Source: Pseudobutyrivibrio xylanivorans (GTDB lineage: Bacteria > Bacillota > Clostridia > Lachnospirales > Lachnospiraceae). From it: DNA of 64,000 bases. The position numbers were made by a program, and so were the translations under genes. Numbering within the stretch: position 1 is the stretch's first letter; each line of letters opens with the position of its first letter. Positions 63,577-64,000 of this stretch are shown one piece after another. The stretch spans positions 385,501 to 449,500 of the forward strand of contig NZ_CP043028.1 of assembly GCF_008935055.1 (NCBI RefSeq), read 5' to 3'. The notes beneath the pieces were generated by a model, which saw only the letters and a list, made by a program, of their open reading frames with translations, was not told the origin of the DNA and did no database searches.

Positions 63577-63604
63577 ATTGAGGAAAGAGGTTTCTACCTC
63601 AATC
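63577..63604 (-). terminator. Hairpin after the WXG100 gene
   Basis: GATTGAGG and CCTCAATC flank a 12-nt loop upstream of the PP2C start. No strong T-run, so it may be a partial terminator or a processing site. Confidence 0.45.
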
Positions 63605-63632
63605 TCTAAATCAAATCACCAGTATAATAATA

Positions 63633-63666
63633 TTTTGCGACAGACAACTTCTTGCCTGCCGCAAAA
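63633..63666 (-). terminator. Long hairpin directly after the WXG100 stop
   Basis: A 15-bp stem with two G-U pairs (TTTTGCGGCAGGCAA / TTGTCTGTCGCAAAA) and a GAAG loop begins 13 bp after the stop and is followed by TATTATTATA. It could reduce readthrough and let esxA be expressed above the downstream genes. Confidence 0.6.
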
Positions 63667-63678
63667 TCTGGACTTCTA

Positions 63679-63969
63679 TTACTGTGCGAACTGTCCAGCA
63701 ATTTCGCTGTCTGTGTTCTCTACGATCTGAGCTGTAGAATCAAGAGCTGTAGCGATTTCTCTGATGAGCTCTTCAGCCTTAAGGAAACCTGGCTTAAGCT
63801 CCTCATAGCGACCTGCATAAGCCTCGCTAGAAGCACCTGTCCACTCCTCCTGAAGCTGTGCAAGAAGTGAATCCATCTTGTCGATTACTCCATGAGTTGT
63901 GTCAGCCTCTGTACGATACTGATTTGCTCTCTCTCTCATCTGATCTGGTGTAATTCTGATTTCTGCCAT
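63679..63969 (-). CDS. WXG100 protein, EsxA-like
   Basis: A 96-residue secreted ESX substrate: helix-WTG turn (W43-T-G45 in EEWTGASSEAYAGRYEEL)-helix, full canonical length. It probably forms a dimer that is exported and also primes EssC. It is the first gene of the visible T7SS locus, behind AAGGAGG. Nothing is visible upstream before the window edge. Confidence 0.95.
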   Translation of the reverse strand: MAEIRITPDQMRERANQYRTEADTTHGVIDKMDSLLAQLQEEWTGASSEAYAGRYEELKPGFLKAEELIREIATALDSTAQIVENTDSEIAGQFAQ

Positions 63970-64000
63970 TACATTATCCTCCTTTGAATTGTTATTTATA

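Overview
The window looks like a chromosome segment from a plant-fibre-degrading Lachnospiraceae bacterium of the Butyrivibrio/Pseudobutyrivibrio type. This is inferred from moderately AT-rich DNA with strong GGAGG ribosome sites, secreted GH9/GH5 cellulases with Pro-Thr linkers, an arabinose catabolic operon with a GntR/LacI-type AraR, LL-diaminopimelate aminotransferase (DapL), and a Firmicutes-type ESX/type VII secretion locus. No rRNA, tRNA, CRISPR array or complete insertion sequence was seen.

Layout. 1-3250: a partial gene, a Fur-family/DtxR-family regulator pair, and a three-gene plus-strand cluster (zinc-ribbon membrane protein, DUF5685 protein, J-domain protein). 3255-4009: giant palindromic repeat, copy 1. 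4008-10319 (minus): the arabinose operon araR-araA-transaldolase-FGGY kinase-araD, with long hairpin-rich spacers and AraR-type operators. 10542-14780: a mosaic 1412-residue secreted protein whose leader carries a tetranucleotide repeat and a terminator-like hairpin. 15110-15545: a 73-bp-periodic array (copy 1), then dapL behind a structured leader. 17001-20667: a housekeeping run (HisA-like isomerase, M18 aminopeptidase, flavin reductase-like protein, DEDD exonuclease). 20803-33079: DUF4867, a GH9 lipoprotein, a GDPD membrane protein, an XRE regulator, an esterase-like hydrolase, array copy 2 (27707-28450), and a GH5/GH9 cellulase pair. The GH5 signal peptide is frameshifted. 33463-46147: a chemoreceptor behind the second copy of the dapL-type leader, giant palindrome copy 2, aspartokinase, a TrpXYZ-like ABC importer, and an arabino-oligosaccharide module (LacI regulator, GH51 arabinofuranosidase, ABC importer). 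46353-63969: a minus-strand ESX/T7SS locus.

How the genes work together. Cellulases and GH51 release glucans and arabinose, the ABC importer brings in arabinosides, and AraA, the kinase and AraD feed xylulose-5-phosphate into the pentose phosphate pathway with a transaldolase-type enzyme. The T7SS locus encodes a WXG100 protein, the EssC ATPase, a YukD-like ubiquitin fold, and an unusual phospho-signalling set: PP2C phosphatase, transmembrane Ser/Thr kinase, a membrane protein with repeated Thr motifs, and an FHA protein with a degenerate trypsin-like domain. It ends in two toxin-like cargo genes, each followed by small candidate immunity genes.

The most unusual content is non-coding. Three families of two-copy structured elements are present: 720-755-bp imperfect palindromes, tandem arrays with an exact 73-bp period, and ~125-nt gene leaders. 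In the palindromes and the leaders, some stems differ in sequence between copies yet stay complementary. This is the hallmark of selected structure, and I do not recognise any of the three as a named element.
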